Below are positions 47,181 through 56,628 of a stretch of DNA of 64,000 nucleotides, in pieces; position 1 is the stretch's first letter, and each line of letters opens with the position of its first letter. The stretch spans positions 1,302,001-1,366,000 of the forward strand of contig NZ_JAATJT010000001.1 of the NCBI RefSeq assembly GCF_011777505.1. The letters run 5' to 3'. The notes beneath the pieces were generated by a model. It searched no databases, was not told the DNA's origin, and saw nothing but the letters and a program-made list of their open reading frames with translations. This DNA comes from Gaetbulibacter sp. S0825. GTDB taxonomy: Bacteria > Bacteroidota > Bacteroidia > Flavobacteriales > Flavobacteriaceae. Position numbers and translations under genes: made by a program.

Positions 47181-48200
47181 TTAATTGTTTCTTCTAGATG
47201 AATTACTTCTGCTACTACTTCTAGTTGAATTATTATTGGATGACGACCTAGTGCTAGAGCTAACATTATTAGATCTAGTTGATGATGATCTAGATGTAGA
47301 AGATCTAGTTGAAGACGACCTAGAAGTTGCAGATCTACTTGATCTGGTTGTTGCAGATCTAGACCTAGTGTTAGATGTATTGCCAACACGAGAACTTCTA
47401 GTTGGTCTAGATTGATAATTTACTCTAGAGTTGCTAGATCTAGTGGCGTTTACTCTAGAGTTACTACTTCTTGTAGCATTGTTTCTTAAGTTTGAGGTTC
47501 TGCCGTTTATTGAACTACGTCTATTAGAACTAGTTATTCCGCTACGTCTACTAGTAATGCCACTAGTGCCATTGTTCGCATATACCGAGCCTCTCCTGCT
47601 TGCACTATATGCTAAGTTTCTTCTATATACATTACCATAATAGTAATTGTTATAACCATAGAATGGATAACCATAGCCATAACCGTAGCGCCAAGGTCTG
47701 TTCCACCCTACATAAAAAGGAGAATACCAATAGTCGGAAAAACCATAATAGCCATATCCATAACCAAAGTTCCAATTATTGTACCATCCATAACTAGGAT
47801 ACCAAAACGAATCATAAATAGGGGTTCTATTATAGATGTTTACAGTTATATTGTCACTGTAACCCCAACCAGCATAATTTTCTTGACTTAAAGAATCGTT
47901 TTCAACGTAATACGAACCTTGATACGAATCAATGTCAGTAAAAATCATATCACCTTCTATATTGTCTAATTCAGTAACCTTTTCTTTAAAGTAATTTTTA
48001 TAGTAGGTTGAATTTTCAGATTCGTTAGGAGTTTCTTGATATTCAACAGTTTTTACTTCGTAACTTTTATCGGGTTCGCCATAAATACCATCATTATCAT
48101 AACTGGCATATTGGTAAGATCCACAGGAAGTTAGTCCTAATACAAGGATTAACGCTCCAATTATGGATATTTTCGAATTTAAGTAGTTATATAATTTCAT
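47181..48200 (-). CDS. Lipoprotein with Tyr/Gly/Trp-rich middle and Arg/Ser-rich tail
   Basis: The 339-aa protein has a lipoprotein signal peptide (lipobox GLTSC, Cys26). Residues 30-125 are acidic and polar. Residues about 135-200 are extremely rich in Tyr, Gly and Trp (GYGYGYYGFSDYWYSPFYVG). Residues about 210-339 consist almost only of Arg, Ser, Thr and Asn (SRSSSTRSSTSRSSSTRSN), much like eukaryotic RS domains. The charge split between halves is striking. On the DNA the tail is a degenerate repeat of AGATCT-type codon pairs. Function is unknown; an envelope polyanion- or nucleic-acid-binding role is speculative. It precedes the FadL-type gene and is divergent from proS. Confidence 0.8.
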   Translation of the reverse strand: MKLYNYLNSKISIIGALILVLGLTSCGSYQYASYDNDGIYGEPDKSYEVKTVEYQETPNESENSTYYKNYFKEKVTELDNIEGDMIFTDIDSYQGSYYVENDSLSQENYAGWGYSDNITVNIYNRTPIYDSFWYPSYGWYNNWNFGYGYGYYGFSDYWYSPFYVGWNRPWRYGYGYGYPFYGYNNYYYGNVYRRNLAYSASRRGSVYANNGTSGITSRRSGITSSNRRSSINGRTSNLRNNATRSSNSRVNATRSSNSRVNYQSRPTRSSRVGNTSNTRSRSATTRSSRSATSRSSSTRSSTSRSSSTRSNNVSSSTRSSSNNNSTRSSSRSNSSRRNN

Positions 48201-48229
48201 ATCTCTTCAAATTAAATTGTTGAACATAA

Positions 48230-48237
48230 CAAAAATA
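48230..48237 (-). promoter_or_regulatory. -7 box of the Arg/Ser-rich lipoprotein gene
   Basis: TATTTTTG on the minus strand, about 30 bases before the ATG at 48200. Confidence 0.5.
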
Positions 48238-48301
48238 GTTAGTTTTGTCGAACTATTTTTTTATTTAACATAGTCACAATTTTTGTGCCAAATTAAGATA
48301 T

Positions 48302-49780
48302 ATGAGTAAAAATCTCACTAGTAGGAGCGAAGACTATTCAAAATGGTATAACGAACTGGTTGTAAAGGCTGATATGGCTGAAAACTCGGCAGTTAGAGGC
48401 TGTATGGTAATTAAACCTTATGGTTACGCTATTTGGGAAAAAATGCAAGCAGAATTAGATAGAATGTTTAAAGAAACGGGACATCAAAATGCGTATTTTC
48501 CATTATTTGTACCTAAAAGTTTGTTTGAGGCTGAAGAGAAAAATGCCGAAGGATTTGCAAAAGAGTGTGCTATTGTAACTCATTATAGATTACAAAATGA
48601 CCCTGATAATGAAGGAAAATTAAGGGTTGATCCAGAAGCGAAACTTGAAGAAGAGCTGATTGTAAGACCAACAAGTGAAGCTATTATTTGGAATACTTAC
48701 AAAGGTTGGATTCAATCATACAGAGACTTACCATTGTTAATAAACCAATGGGCAAATGTAGTGCGTTGGGAAATGCGTACACGATTATTTTTACGTACAG
48801 CAGAGTTTTTATGGCAAGAAGGACACACAGCTCATGCGACTAAAGAGGAAGCATGGGAAGAAACAAAGTTAATCAATAACATATATGCCAATTTTGCTGA
48901 AAACTTTATGGCGATTCCAGTTATACAAGGATTAAAAACTGAGAGCGAACGTTTTGCAGGAGCCGAGGAAACCATGTGTATAGAAGCGCTAATGCAGGAT
49001 GGAAAAGCGTTACAAGCTGGAACATCACATTTTTTAGGTCAAAATTTTGCTAAAGCTTTTGATGTAAAATTCACAAATAAAGAAGGGAAACAAGACTATG
49101 TTTGGGCAACTTCTTGGGGAGTTTCAACACGATTAATGGGAGCTTTAATTATGACTCATAGTGATGATAAAGGCTTGGTTTTGCCTCCAAATTTAGCACC
49201 AAACCAAGTAGTAATTGTACCTATTTACAGAAACGATGAGCAATTGGATGAGGTTTCTAAAGTAGCCAATAAAATAACAGCAGACTTAAGAGCAAAAGGT
49301 ATTTCGGTGAAATTTGATAACAGAACTACTTTTAGACCAGGAGCAAAATTTGCACAACACGAATTGCAAGGTGTGCCGTTACGTATTGCTATTGGACCAA
49401 AAGATTTAGAAAATGGAACAGTAGAGTTGGCAAGAAGAGATACATTAACTAAAGAAGTAGTTTCTTTGGATATACTTACTGAAACTGTTGAGAGTTTAAT
49501 GAAAGAAATTCAAGATGCATTATTTAATAAAGCACTTAATTTTAGAAACACTCATATTACCGAAGTAGATACGTTTGATGAGTTTAAAGAAGTTTTAGAG
49601 AATAAAACAGGGTTTGTTTCTGCGCATTGGGATGGTACATCAGAAACTGAAAATAAAATTAAAGAACTAACAAAAGCGACTATTAGATGCATTCCAATCG
49701 ATAATGAAGTTGAAGAAGGTAAATGTGTGTACTCAGGAAATGCTTCTAAACAGCGAGTTTTATTTGCTAAAGCTTATTAA
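48302..49780 (+). CDS. proS: Prolyl-tRNA synthetase (short, eukaryote/archaeon-like type)
   Basis: ProS charges tRNA-Pro. The 492-aa protein is a class II synthetase of the type lacking the editing insertion, as found in Bacteroidota and archaea. Class II motifs are visible: motif 2 [20 protein letters not shown] and motif 3 near [17 protein letters not shown]. The N-terminus has [15 protein letters not shown]. The anticodon-binding domain starts near 300 ([13 protein letters not shown]), and the zinc-like C-terminal domain ends [15 protein letters not shown]. It is followed by tRNA-Glu and rpsT. Confidence 0.97.
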   Translation: MSKNLTSRSEDYSKWYNELVVKADMAENSAVRGCMVIKPYGYAIWEKMQAELDRMFKETGHQNAYFPLFVPKSLFEAEEKNAEGFAKECAIVTHYRLQNDPDNEGKLRVDPEAKLEEELIVRPTSEAIIWNTYKGWIQSYRDLPLLINQWANVVRWEMRTRLFLRTAEFLWQEGHTAHATKEEAWEETKLINNIYANFAENFMAIPVIQGLKTESERFAGAEETMCIEALMQDGKALQAGTSHFLGQNFAKAFDVKFTNKEGKQDYVWATSWGVSTRLMGALIMTHSDDKGLVLPPNLAPNQVVIVPIYRNDEQLDEVSKVANKITADLRAKGISVKFDNRTTFRPGAKFAQHELQGVPLRIAIGPKDLENGTVELARRDTLTKEVVSLDILTETVESLMKEIQDALFNKALNFRNTHITEVDTFDEFKEVLENKTGFVSAHWDGTSETENKIKELTKATIRCIPIDNEVEEGKCVYSGNASKQRVLFAKAY

Positions 49781-49812
49781 AAATAAATTTTGCGAAAAAA
49801 TTCATTAAGAAG

Positions 49813-49842
49813 TTGCAACATTTAAAAATAGTTGTATTTTTG
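49813..49842 (+). promoter_or_regulatory. Promoter of tRNA-Glu / rpsT
   Basis: TTG at 49813-49815 and TATTTTTG at 49835-49842 with 19 bases between them, the best -33/-7 match in the window. It reads into tRNA-Glu at 49930. Confidence 0.6.
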
Positions 49843-49929
49843 CATCCGCAATGGAAACATTGTAAGTTATTTGAAAACAATTGGGAGTTTAAAAATTAGC
49901 AATTAAAATTTATAAACTCAAAATAAAAT

Positions 49930-50001
49930 GGCCCGTTCGTCTATCGGCTAGGACGCCAGGTTTTCATCCTGGTAAGAGGGGTTCGATTCCCCTACGGGCT
50001 A
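49930..50001 (+). tRNA. tRNA-Glu (anticodon TTC)
   Basis: The 72-base sequence folds as a cloverleaf. The acceptor stem GGCCCGT / ACGGGCT pairs with a G-T at position 1-72. The anticodon stem CCAGG / CCTGG carries the loop TTTTCAT, giving TTC. The T arm is GGGGTTCGATTCCCC. The discriminator is A, and CCA is not encoded. Confidence 0.97.
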
Positions 50002-50022
50002 CAACGATTTAAAAAAAACAAA

Positions 50023-50274
50023 ATGGCAAATCATAAGTCAGCGTTAAAAAGAATTAGAAGTAACGAAGCTAAACGCTTAAGAAATAAGTATCAGCATAAA
50101 ACTACTCGTAATGCAATTAAGAAATTGCGTGATATGGAGAAGAAGAAGGATGCTGAAAAGTTATTTCCTACCGTTGTATCTATGATTGATAGATTAGCAA
50201 AGAACAATATTATCCATGATAATAAAGCTGCTAATTTAAAATCAGGATTGGCGAAGCACGTAGCTTCTTTATAA
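50023..50274 (+). CDS. rpsT: 30S ribosomal protein S20
   Basis: S20 is a helical 16S rRNA-binding protein. The 83-aa protein is very basic and has the typical start MANHKSALKRIRSNEAKR and the helical hairpin around NAIKKLRDMEKKKDAE. It ends IHDNKAANLKSGLAKHVASL. It lies 21 bases behind tRNA-Glu and probably shares its promoter. A terminator follows. Confidence 0.97.
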   Translation: MANHKSALKRIRSNEAKRLRNKYQHKTTRNAIKKLRDMEKKKDAEKLFPTVVSMIDRLAKNNIIHDNKAANLKSGLAKHVASL

Positions 50275-50303
50275 AAAGAATACAACAACTTTTATAAGAG
50301 TTT

Positions 50304-50335
50304 AAAAGCTTCTCTTTAATGAGAGGCTTTTTTTA
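50304..50335 (+). terminator. Terminator behind rpsT
   Basis: Stem AAAAGCTTCTC / GAGAGGCTTTT (one G-T pair) with a 6-base loop and a T run. Confidence 0.85.
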
Positions 50336-50346
50336 TTGACCAAAAA

Positions 50347-50373
50347 TAAGCCTTAGTTAAAAACTAAGGCTTT
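50347..50373 (-). terminator. Terminator behind rho
   Basis: AAGCCTTAGTT / AACTAAGGCTT stem with a short loop, ending in T residues on the minus strand, 30 bases behind the rho stop. Confidence 0.8.
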
Positions 50374-50403
50374 GTAATTTATAATTGTTTGAGTTTTTTG
50401 AAC

Positions 50404-52035
50404 TTAACTATTCATTGAAATTAAAAACTCTTCATTGTTTTTTGTTTGTTTAAAGCGATCATTAATAAATTCCATAGCTTCTACAGGATTCATATCTGCA
50501 AGGTATTTACGCATTACCCACATTCTTTGTATTGTAGCTTCGTCTAATAGAATATCATCTCTACGAGTGCTTGAAGAGGTCAAATCAATAGCTGGGAAAA
50601 TCCTACGATTAGATATTTTTCTATCTAATTGTAATTCCATGTTACCAGTTCCTTTAAATTCTTCAAAAATCACTTCATCCATTTTAGAACCTGTTTCAGT
50701 TAATGCTGTGGCAATAATTGTTAAGGATCCTCCATTTTCTATATTACGAGCAGCTCCAAAGAAACGTTTTGGCTTATGTAAAGCGTTAGCATCAACACCA
50801 CCACTTAATATTTTACCAGAGGCAGGTTGTACAGTATTATATGCTCTTGCTAAACGTGTTATAGAATCTAAAAGAATTACAACATCATAACCACATTCTA
50901 CGAGCCTTTTAGCTTTTTCCAGTACAATGTTTGCAATTTTCACGTGCTCGTTTGCTTCTTTGTCGAAAGTTGAAGCAATTACTTCACCTCTAACATTACG
51001 TTGCATATCTGTTACCTCTTCTGGTCGTTCGTCAATTAATAAAATCATTTGATAAACTTCAGGATGATTTGCAGCAATAGCATTTGCAACATCTTTTAGT
51101 AACATTGTTTTACCAGTTTTTGGTTGCGATACAATCATACCACGTTGTCCTTTTCCGATAGGAGAAAACAAATCCATGATTCTAGTAGAAATGGTACTTT
51201 GTTTTTCAGCTATATTGAATTTTTCTTGAGGAAAAAGAGGTGTAAGGTGTTCAAAAGACACACGATCTCTCACTACTTGTGGGTCAAGACCATTAATTTT
51301 GGTTACTTTAATTAATGGAAAATATTTTTCACCTTCTTTTGGTGGTCTTACATTTCCTAAAACGGTATCTCCCTTTTTTAAACCAAATAATCTTATTTGA
51401 GATTGCGATACATAAATATCATCGGGAGATGATAAGTAATTGTAATCTGATGAACGTAAGAAACCATAACCATCTTGCATAACGTCTAGAACGCCTTCGC
51501 TTTCTATGATAGCGTCAAATTCAAAATCTGGTTCACGATAACGGTTACGATTGTCCTTGTTTCCGTTATTACCTTGGTTACCTTTGTTTTGTTGGTTGCC
51601 TTTATTTTGATTTCTATTCTGAGGTCTATTTTGATCCTTATGGTCTCTGTGAGGGCGCTTTTGAGGCTCTCTTTTTTCAGGATCTTTATTTATAGGTTCA
51701 GGTTTTTGAGGAGTATCTGGTTTTTTTTGATGTTCCTTAGGATTATCTGGTTTGTTGTCAGTTTTTTCCTTGAAATCAATAGTTTTTTGAGAAGGAGTAT
51801 CATCCTTTTTTTGTACACGTTCTCTCTTTTTTCTTTGAGGTCTTTGAGGTTTTGGATGCTCTTTATCAGCTTTTTGTGCAGCAGGAGCAGGAGTTGGGTT
51901 TGCAGCTTGATGGTCTAAAATTTGATAAACCAAATCAAGCTTTTTTAAAGAACGATATTTAGATACGTTCAAATTTTTAGCTATTTCCTGTAATTCAGGA
52001 AGCTTTTTTTCTTTTAATTGTGAAATTTCAAACAT
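50404..52035 (-). CDS. rho: Transcription termination factor Rho with a long disordered insert
   Basis: Rho is the hexameric RNA helicase that ends transcription. The start was set at ATG 52035 ([16 protein letters not shown]), the usual flavobacterial beginning; an ATG 15 codons upstream is less likely. The protein is 543 aa. The Rho_N helix bundle (1-45) is followed by a polar insert of about 130 residues rich in Lys, Pro, Gln, Asn and Arg ([17 protein letters not shown]). The cold-shock-like RNA-binding domain (about 180-250) and the ATPase domain with PKTGKTMLL (near 295), [11 protein letters not shown] and the Q-loop/R-loop regions complete it. Inserts of this type occur in Bacteroidota Rho. 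Confidence 0.96.
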   Translation of the reverse strand: MFEISQLKEKKLPELQEIAKNLNVSKYRSLKKLDLVYQILDHQAANPTPAPAAQKADKEHPKPQRPQRKKRERVQKKDDTPSQKTIDFKEKTDNKPDNPKEHQKKPDTPQKPEPINKDPEKREPQKRPHRDHKDQNRPQNRNQNKGNQQNKGNQGNNGNKDNRNRYREPDFEFDAIIESEGVLDVMQDGYGFLRSSDYNYLSSPDDIYVSQSQIRLFGLKKGDTVLGNVRPPKEGEKYFPLIKVTKINGLDPQVVRDRVSFEHLTPLFPQEKFNIAEKQSTISTRIMDLFSPIGKGQRGMIVSQPKTGKTMLLKDVANAIAANHPEVYQMILLIDERPEEVTDMQRNVRGEVIASTFDKEANEHVKIANIVLEKAKRLVECGYDVVILLDSITRLARAYNTVQPASGKILSGGVDANALHKPKRFFGAARNIENGGSLTIIATALTETGSKMDEVIFEEFKGTGNMELQLDRKISNRRIFPAIDLTSSSTRRDDILLDEATIQRMWVMRKYLADMNPVEAMEFINDRFKQTKNNEEFLISMNS

Positions 52036-52138
52036 TGTTGAATTAAATAAATTATTTTTTTTGAAATTAAATCGTTCCAAGGCTTTCTAAAAGAAAATCG
52101 AGAGAATAATTTGTGTGATTTTTTTTGAAGATTTAATG

Positions 52139-52163
52139 TTGTGCGGTACAGCATGTTGCACAA
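52139..52163. promoter_or_regulatory. Inverted repeat upstream of rho
   Basis: TTGTGC (52139-52144) and GCACAA (52158-52163) flank 13 bases in the rho / DUF4293 divergent region, about 100 bases before the rho start. It may be an operator; the arms are short. Confidence 0.3.
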
Positions 52164-52225
52164 TACTAATGCAATTATACAACTTTATTTTTAAATAAAT
52201 AGTATATGTTTTAAAAAGAAACCAT

Positions 52226-52233
52226 TATTTTTG
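52226..52233 (+). promoter_or_regulatory. -7 box of the DUF4293 gene
   Basis: TATTTTTG matches TAnnTTTG, 20 bases before the ATG at 52254. Confidence 0.5.
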
Positions 52234-52253
52234 TCCTTCAATTTTTAGAAATA

Positions 52254-52664
52254 ATGCTTCAAAGAATTCAAACTATATATCTTTTGATTACTGCTGGAAT
52301 TTCAGCAGGATTAATTTTTGTGTTTGATTTGTGGATAACCAACGAAGGCGTTTCTTTTTTTGCTAAAGATGAGATACTATATTTGGGCTTATTTTGTGGT
52401 TCAGCATTGTTATCTTTAATTACAATATTTATGTTTAAAAACAGGAAGTCTCAGTTTGTAATGGGACGACTTAACATCATATTAAACTTTATTTTACTAG
52501 GATTATTTGTGTATCGATCACTAAATTTATCTGGAGAAACTACGGTTTCTGAGAAAGGTATTGGGATTCTTCTACCTATTTTTTCTATCGTATTTTTGGT
52601 TTTAGCCAATAAAGCCATAAAAAAGGATGAAGAGCTTGTAAAATCTGTAGACCGATTAAGATAA
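52254..52664 (+). CDS. DUF4293 family membrane protein
   Basis: The 136-aa protein begins MLQRIQTIYLLITAGISAGL, the hallmark of DUF4293. It has four hydrophobic segments (about 8-28, 43-60, 70-88 and 104-118) and a charged C-terminal tail (IKKDEELVKSVDRLR). The family is confined to Bacteroidota and usually lies next to rho, as here in divergent orientation. The function is unknown. Confidence 0.92.
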   Translation: MLQRIQTIYLLITAGISAGLIFVFDLWITNEGVSFFAKDEILYLGLFCGSALLSLITIFMFKNRKSQFVMGRLNIILNFILLGLFVYRSLNLSGETTVSEKGIGILLPIFSIVFLVLANKAIKKDEELVKSVDRLR

Positions 52665-52692
52665 ACCTATCATCTTAGTAGTATTAGTGCGT

Positions 52693-52730
52693 GAACCCTG
52701 ACGAAACAAAGTTTGTCAGGGTTCTTTTTT
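52693..52730 (+). terminator. Terminator between DUF4293 and phosphodiesterase genes
   Basis: Stem GAACCCTGAC / GTCAGGGTTC with a 12-base loop, followed by six T. It ends the DUF4293 message just before the convergent gene. Confidence 0.85.
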
Positions 52731-53220
52731 ATCTTTTAAATTCGATAACTTCTAAATTCTGAATTTTTTTATTGTCAATCTCAAATCGTAACATCGTTCT
52801 TACATTATGAAAACCATGTTTACCAATGGCGCCAGGATTCATATTTAAAAGATTCAGTTTTTTATCAGGCATCACTTTTAGAATATGTGAGTGACCACAT
52901 ACAAATACATTTGGCGGATTAGTAGCTATCTCATCTTTAATGCTAGGGCTGTATCTTTTAGGATAACCACCAATGTGCGTTATCCAAACATCTAAACCTT
53001 CACAATTAAACCTGTTGTGTTCTGGGAATTCTGCTCTAACTTCATAACTATCAATATTGCCATAAACTGCACGTAAGGGCTTTAGTTTTTTTATAGCATC
53101 AGTTACTTTTAAATCGCCTATGTCTCCTGCATGCCAAACCTCATCTGCTTTTTTTACATGCTTGAGTATGTCGTCCCCAATATAACTGTGTGTGTCTGAT
53201 AGTAAAAGTATTTTCTTCAT
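52729..53220 (-). CDS. YfcE/MJ0936-type metallophosphodiesterase
   Basis: The 163-aa protein is a small calcineurin-like phosphoesterase. Metal-binding motifs are LLSDTHSYIGD (Asp8, His10), HAGDIGD (Asp36), YGNIDSYE (Asn60), THIGGYPKRY and GHSHI. This pattern fits the YfcE family, whose members hydrolyse phosphodiesters in vitro. The physiological substrate is not known. The gene is divergent from truA, and its stop lies next to the DUF4293 terminator. Confidence 0.92.
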   Translation of the reverse strand: MKKILLLSDTHSYIGDDILKHVKKADEVWHAGDIGDLKVTDAIKKLKPLRAVYGNIDSYEVRAEFPEHNRFNCEGLDVWITHIGGYPKRYSPSIKDEIATNPPNVFVCGHSHILKVMPDKKLNLLNMNPGAIGKHGFHNVRTMLRFEIDNKKIQNLEVIEFKR

Positions 53221-53290
53221 GTATAAGTATTGACTATTGGCTTATTTCATTATAAAATGTTAATCATAAAACTAAAGTCACAAATCTAGT

Positions 53291-53298
53291 TATCTTTG
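53291..53298 (+). promoter_or_regulatory. -7 box of truA
   Basis: TATCTTTG matches TAnnTTTG. It overlaps an in-frame TTG at 53296, which therefore cannot be the start, and lies 30 bases before the TTG at 53329. Confidence 0.5.
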
Positions 53299-53328
53299 CT
53301 TCTTGTTAACAAAAGTATCAAAAATAGA

Positions 53329-54081
53329 TTGAGGTATTTTATAGAACTTTCATATAACGGAAAATCATATCATGGTTGGCAAAATCAGCCAAATGCTGTG
53401 TCAGTTCAAGAGGTTTTAGAAAAAGCTTTGTCAACTTTATTAAGAGAAACTATTGCCATTGTTGGAGCTGGACGTACTGATGCAGGTGTACACGCAAAAC
53501 AAATGTTTGCGCATTTTGATACCAATGTAGATTTTTCGCAAGAAGATTTAACTTATAAGCTGAATTCTTTTTTACCTAAAGATATTGCTATACATACTAT
53601 TTTTGAGGTTTCAAAAGATGCTCATGCACGTTTTGATGCTTTAAGTAGAAGTTATATTTATAGAATCTCATTAACTAAAAATGTGTTTGATTATAACTAT
53701 TCTTATAACTTTAACCTTCCATTAGATGTAGATGCAATGAATAAAGCATGTAAGGTGTTGTTTGAATATAAAAATTTTAAATGCTTTTCAAGAAGTAATA
53801 CGGATGTTAAAACATACAATTGCGACATTGTAAAGGCTGGGTGGATAAAAGAAAATCAAATGGTTGTTTTTTCGATTACGGCGAATCGTTTTTTACGAAA
53901 TATGGTAAGAGCTATTGTGGGAACAATGATAGAAGTTGGCTTAGGAAAAATTAGTATAGAACAGTTTCATTATATAATTAAATCTAAAGATAGAGCAAAT
54001 GCAGGAACATCAGTTCCAGGACATGGCTTATATTTAGTGAATATTGATTACCCAAATCACATTTTAAAAGTAGATGAATAA
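53329..54081 (+). CDS. truA: tRNA pseudouridine(38-40) synthase TruA
   Basis: TruA makes pseudouridine at positions 38-40 of tRNA anticodon arms. With the TTG start at 53329 the protein is 250 aa and begins MRYFIELSYNGKSYHGWQ, as other TruA proteins do. An earlier in-frame TTG at 53296 lies in the promoter. The catalytic Asp51 is in GAGRTDAGVHAKQ, and FLRNMVRAIVGTMIEVG is the second signature. A non-ATG start suggests weak translation. The gene overlaps the ABC exporter gene by 8 bases. Confidence 0.93.
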   Translation: MRYFIELSYNGKSYHGWQNQPNAVSVQEVLEKALSTLLRETIAIVGAGRTDAGVHAKQMFAHFDTNVDFSQEDLTYKLNSFLPKDIAIHTIFEVSKDAHARFDALSRSYIYRISLTKNVFDYNYSYNFNLPLDVDAMNKACKVLFEYKNFKCFSRSNTDVKTYNCDIVKAGWIKENQMVVFSITANRFLRNMVRAIVGTMIEVGLGKISIEQFHYIIKSKDRANAGTSVPGHGLYLVNIDYPNHILKVDE

Positions 54082-55840
54082 GAAGAAGGAAAACGTTTTT
54101 GATACTAAACTCTTTAGGAGGTTGTTGTTCTACATAAAACCTTACCGTTGGGTATTTGTGCTGTCTTTGATAACTGTTGTTGGGTTGGCTATTTTTGGCG
54201 CTTTACGGCCAAAAGTATTGCAATTAGCCATAGATGAAAACATTACTAATCAAGAACTTGAAGGTTTTTTGCCTTATATAATTGCTATGCTAGTGCTTCT
54301 TGTTTTAGAAGTTTCTAGTAATTTACTCTTTATATATTATGCAGGTTGGCTTGGTCAATCGGTTGTAAGAGATGTTCGTATTAAACTTTTTAGACACATC
54401 TTAAATTTTAAGATGAAGTACTACGACAACTCCTCAGTAGGTGTTTTAATTACTAGAGCAGTTACTGATATGGAGCGTATCGCCGATATTTTTGGACAAG
54501 GTCTCTTTATGATTTTTAGTGACATATTAAAAATGCTATTTGTAGGTATCATGATGGCAATGATGAATTGGCGACTAAGTATTATTGTATTTTGTACGTT
54601 ACCATTTGTATTAATTGCTACTAAGATTTTTCAGAAGTATATGAAAAAAGCTTTTGAAGAAGTACGTAATGAGGTTTCTAATTTAAACTCGTTTGTGCAA
54701 GAACGTGTTACAGGAATGAAGATTTTGCAACTTTTTGCTCGTGAGGATATCGAGTATAAAAACTTTAAGGCAATTAACGAACGTCATAAAAAAGGTTGGC
54801 TAAAAACGGTTTGGTATAACTCTATTTTCTTTCCAATAGCTGAATTATTATCATCACTTACCCTAGGGTTGGTTGTTTGGTTTGGTGGATTAAATGTTGT
54901 GTTACATCAAACAACGACGTTAGGAGATTTAACAGCCTTCATAATGATGATTCCTATGATGTTTCGTCCTCTAAATCAGATAGCTAATAAGTTTAATACA
55001 TTACAAATGGGAATGGTGGCTGCCGATAGGGTATTTAAAGTGTTGGATACAACGTCTAATATTGACGATTCAGGTGAGGTTATTGCATCGCATTTTAAGG
55101 GAGATATAAAATTTAAGAATGTACATTTTTCTTATGTCGAAGACGAAGAAGTGCTAAAAGGAATTTCGTTTGATGTGAAAGCAGGAGATATGGTAGCCAT
55201 TGTTGGAGCCACAGGAGCTGGAAAGTCGACCATTATTAATTTGTTGAACCGCTTTTATAAAATTGATTCAGGAGAAATTTTAATAGATGACACCAATATC
55301 AAAGAGGTGACGTTAAACTCGCTTAGAAGACAGGTAGCTGTAGTATTGCAAGACGTGTTTTTGTTTGCAGATACCATATTAAACAATATTACGCTAAATG
55401 ACCCAGACATTACAGAAGAAGATGTTATAGAAGCCGCTAAGCAAATAGGTATTCACGATTTTATTATGAGCTTACCAAACGGCTATCATTATAATGTAAA
55501 AGAACGCGGAGTTATGTTGTCGTCTGGACAGCGTCAATTAATTTCTTTTCTACGAGCTTATGTAACTAATCCAAGTATTTTGATTTTGGATGAAGCAACC
55601 TCGTCTGTCGATTCATATTCCGAACAATTAATGCAAGAAGCTACCGATAAAGTTACCGAAGGTAGAACTTCAATTGTTATAGCACATAGATTAGCAACCG
55701 TTAAAAAAGCAAATAATATTATAGTGTTAGATGCTGGTGAAATTGTGGAACAAGGTACGCATGATGAACTCTTAAAAAAGCAAGATGGTTACTATCGAAA
55801 CTTATACGAAGTACAGTTTTTGCAAGAGGAACCGGTTTAG
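54074..55840 (+). CDS. ABC exporter, fused membrane and ATPase domains
   Basis: The 588-aa protein is a half-transporter of the MsbA/MDR type. Six membrane segments cover about 15-320. The nucleotide-binding domain starts near 345, with Walker A GATGAGKST, the Q-loop VVLQDVFLF, the ABC signature LSSGQRQL, Walker B ILILDEATSS and the H-loop IAHRL. It should work as a homodimer in the inner membrane. The substrate (lipid, drug or peptide) cannot be told. The gene overlaps truA by 8 bases, and its stop overlaps the convergent DUF3667 gene. Confidence 0.92.
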   Translation: MNKKKENVFDTKLFRRLLFYIKPYRWVFVLSLITVVGLAIFGALRPKVLQLAIDENITNQELEGFLPYIIAMLVLLVLEVSSNLLFIYYAGWLGQSVVRDVRIKLFRHILNFKMKYYDNSSVGVLITRAVTDMERIADIFGQGLFMIFSDILKMLFVGIMMAMMNWRLSIIVFCTLPFVLIATKIFQKYMKKAFEEVRNEVSNLNSFVQERVTGMKILQLFAREDIEYKNFKAINERHKKGWLKTVWYNSIFFPIAELLSSLTLGLVVWFGGLNVVLHQTTTLGDLTAFIMMIPMMFRPLNQIANKFNTLQMGMVAADRVFKVLDTTSNIDDSGEVIASHFKGDIKFKNVHFSYVEDEEVLKGISFDVKAGDMVAIVGATGAGKSTIINLLNRFYKIDSGEILIDDTNIKEVTLNSLRRQVAVVLQDVFLFADTILNNITLNDPDITEEDVIEAAKQIGIHDFIMSLPNGYHYNVKERGVMLSSGQRQLISFLRAYVTNPSILILDEATSSVDSYSEQLMQEATDKVTEGRTSIVIAHRLATVKKANNIIVLDAGEIVEQGTHDELLKKQDGYYRNLYEVQFLQEEPV

Positions 55841-56628
55841 GTAGCTTGACTTTGCGTAGCAAATTCTTTTAGACCTTCAACTCCTTCAATTAAGTAAATG
55901 GTTATTAGAAATAGGATTGTAAATAATACTATAATAATTAGCAATGTAACCAAAAATAGAAGTGTTTTTAGAATGAGTGATTTAAAACTCAATTTAAAAA
56001 TACGTTTATAGCAGTAAGCGAAGAAAATAATTTGAAGAGGTAAAGATAATAGCCCCATCAACCCAAAATTTATCCCTAAAAAAGAGGTTATTAATACTAA
56101 AACAGATGTAATAATTGAAACATGAGCAGCTAAATACATATTTATCACTAGATGCTCTGTGAAATTATACTGCTTATAATTAAAAAACACAATTTTAGAC
56201 ATTAAAGCATATACAGGGACAATTAGCATATAAATAACAGATTGATATTCTTGTCCAAAATTCATGTTCTGTTGGTTTATATCTTCCATTCCATCTTGTG
56301 AAAGGAAATCTACATTTACCAACTCAGGAAAAAATTTATTTACAATAAACATCTGAAACCCCGAAAGTGTAAGTGCTATGGCAAAATAACTTATCACATT
56401 TACATATCTTTTTCTAGTGCCGTGGATGTAACAATCTGTAACGGTTTCTGGTTTTGTAGTTAGTTGTCTAAAAGTTTTTAAGAATTTATTGTCATAATTC
56501 AAAAATTGTTCACTAAAATGAGCAAATAAAGATTTAATTGTTAATCGATTACGTATAACTTTTGCGCCACAAGATGGGCAATAGTTGTGGTGGGTTTGAA
56601 TTGAAAGTTCACAATTTTTACATTCCAT
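55837..56628 (-). CDS. DUF3667 membrane protein with zinc ribbon
   Basis: The 263-aa protein begins with a zinc ribbon, Cys3-x2-Cys6 and Cys17-x2-Cys20 (MECKNCELSI; NYCPSCGAK). The DUF3667 region follows (about 25-85: FLKTFRQLTTKPETV), then about five hydrophobic segments. The family is typical of Bacteroidota and of unknown function. Its ATG at 56628 shares one base with the cdaA stop, so translation is probably coupled. This places it in the folP-lipoprotein-cdaA operon. Confidence 0.85.
   Translation of the reverse strand: MECKNCELSIQTHHNYCPSCGAKVIRNRLTIKSLFAHFSEQFLNYDNKFLKTFRQLTTKPETVTDCYIHGTRKRYVNVISYFAIALTLSGFQMFIVNKFFPELVNVDFLSQDGMEDINQQNMNFGQEYQSVIYMLIVPVYALMSKIVFFNYKQYNFTEHLVINMYLAAHVSIITSVLVLITSFLGINFGLMGLLSLPLQIIFFAYCYKRIFKLSFKSLILKTLLFLVTLLIIIVLFTILFLITIYLIEGVEGLKEFATQSQAT

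Noticed and set aside
47156-47389. Second minus-strand frame within the Arg/Ser tail
   Set aside because: Same-strand shadow frame of the repeat tail; Leu/His/Gln-rich with no start signal.
47185-47415. Leu/Asp-rich open frame opposite the Arg/Ser tail
   Set aside because: It arises from the repeated AGA TCT codons read backwards; composition is pure repeat.
47200-47560. Short repeats at the Arg/Ser tail considered as a CRISPR array
   Set aside because: Units are irregular codon repeats within a gene, without constant spacers.
50435-50890. 151-codon open frame opposite rho
   Set aside because: Antisense of the conserved Rho ATPase domain; low stop density follows from rho codon use.
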